Shown: positions 11,900 to 12,009 of the stretch, piece after piece | How the letters are laid out: the number at the start of each line of letters is the position of its first letter | Numbering within the stretch: position 1 is the stretch's first letter | Source of the DNA: GWF2-30-66 sp042576225 | GTDB taxonomy: Bacteria > Babelota > Babeliae > Babelales > Vermiphilaceae | Length of the DNA stretch: 12,009 bases | Reading direction: 5' to 3' | Assembly: GCA_042576225.1 (NCBI GenBank) | Contig: JBHPCA010000041.1 | Coordinates: 1 to 12,009 of the forward strand | Translations under genes and position numbers: made by a program | Notes under the pieces: generated by a model | Told to the model about the DNA's origin: nothing | Databases searched by the model: none | Seen by the model: the letters and a program-made list of their open reading frames with translations, nothing else

Positions 11900-12009
11900 T
11901 ATAAAAAATAAACTTTTAATATAGACCCTTCGTCGGGCTCAGGGAGAACGGGGGGAGAATCTTTTTTTGAGTTATTCTTTCGTGGTTTATTAATTTTCGG
12001 ATAAGCTCT
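11900..12009 (-). repeat. Right terminal inverted repeat
   Basis: Mirror copy of the left repeat, ending exactly at the last base of the window. The GC-rich block is CCCTTCGTCGGGCTCAGGG at 11926-11944. Confidence 0.8.

Larger units (their letters stand above)
11601..12009. mobile_element. MITE-like element with 110-bp inverted repeats
   Basis: Bases 11601-11710 and the reverse complement of 11900-12009 align without gaps, 98 of 110 identical, including the first 20 (AGAGCTTATCCGAAAATTAA). The 189-bp centre is AT-rich, contains no open frame of useful size, and has a small hairpin (TTACAC 11790-11795 with GTGTAA 11806-11811). This is the structure of a non-autonomous transposon moved by a transposase encoded elsewhere. 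TA precedes the left end; whether it is a target duplication cannot be seen, because the window ends at the last base of the right repeat. The long repeats also make a very large potential hairpin that could stop transcription from the gene at 10717. Confidence 0.8.

Overview
The window is AT-rich and tightly packed. It looks like part of the genome of a reduced, host-associated, Gram-negative-type bacterium. Secreted eukaryotic-like proteins (one RING-H2 finger, two F-box-like), a type IV pilin and an unusual ATP synthase resemble what is known of Candidatus Dependentiae (TM6), which live inside protists. That placement is inference from gene content, since there is no rRNA or marker gene here.

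Layout. From 57 to 8418 every gene is on the minus strand; from 8638 to 11601 every gene is on the plus strand; the divergent control region is 8419-8637. In minus-strand transcription order, the first unit is a divergent FolC/Mur-ligase-like gene, a small AtpI/AtpR-like membrane protein, atpB (subunit a) and atpE (subunit c), joined by short gaps or overlaps. A repeat-rich spacer (4781-4929) follows. Next come a GT4 glycosyltransferase, a 58-residue AbrB/MazE-like protein and a fold-type II PLP enzyme (cysteine synthase/CBS-like). Last are two exported proteins sharing an N-terminal membrane module, one with a RING-H2 finger and the other with a coiled-coil tail.

The plus-strand part starts with a possible 60-residue leader gene coupled by ATGA overlap to a type IV pilin. 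It continues with two paralogous exported proteins carrying F-box-like motifs. Between them lies a 48-base remnant of a pilin 3' end, pointing to a duplicated pilin plus F-box unit that has partly decayed. The window ends with a 409-bp MITE-like element with 110-bp terminal inverted repeats; its first base completes the stop codon of the second F-box-like gene.

The most striking feature is atpE. It encodes 318 residues, four fused c-subunit hairpins (eight membrane helices), with the ion-binding carboxylate kept in repeats 1 and 3 (E61, E222) and replaced in repeats 2 (Q142) and 4 (G300). A ring built of such subunits would carry half the usual ion sites per helix. I infer that this suits an ATP-driven ion pump, as expected in an energy parasite, better than an efficient ATP synthase. 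The second theme is host interaction: RING and F-box are the two classic modules for engaging the eukaryotic ubiquitin system, and both occur here on proteins with signal peptides.
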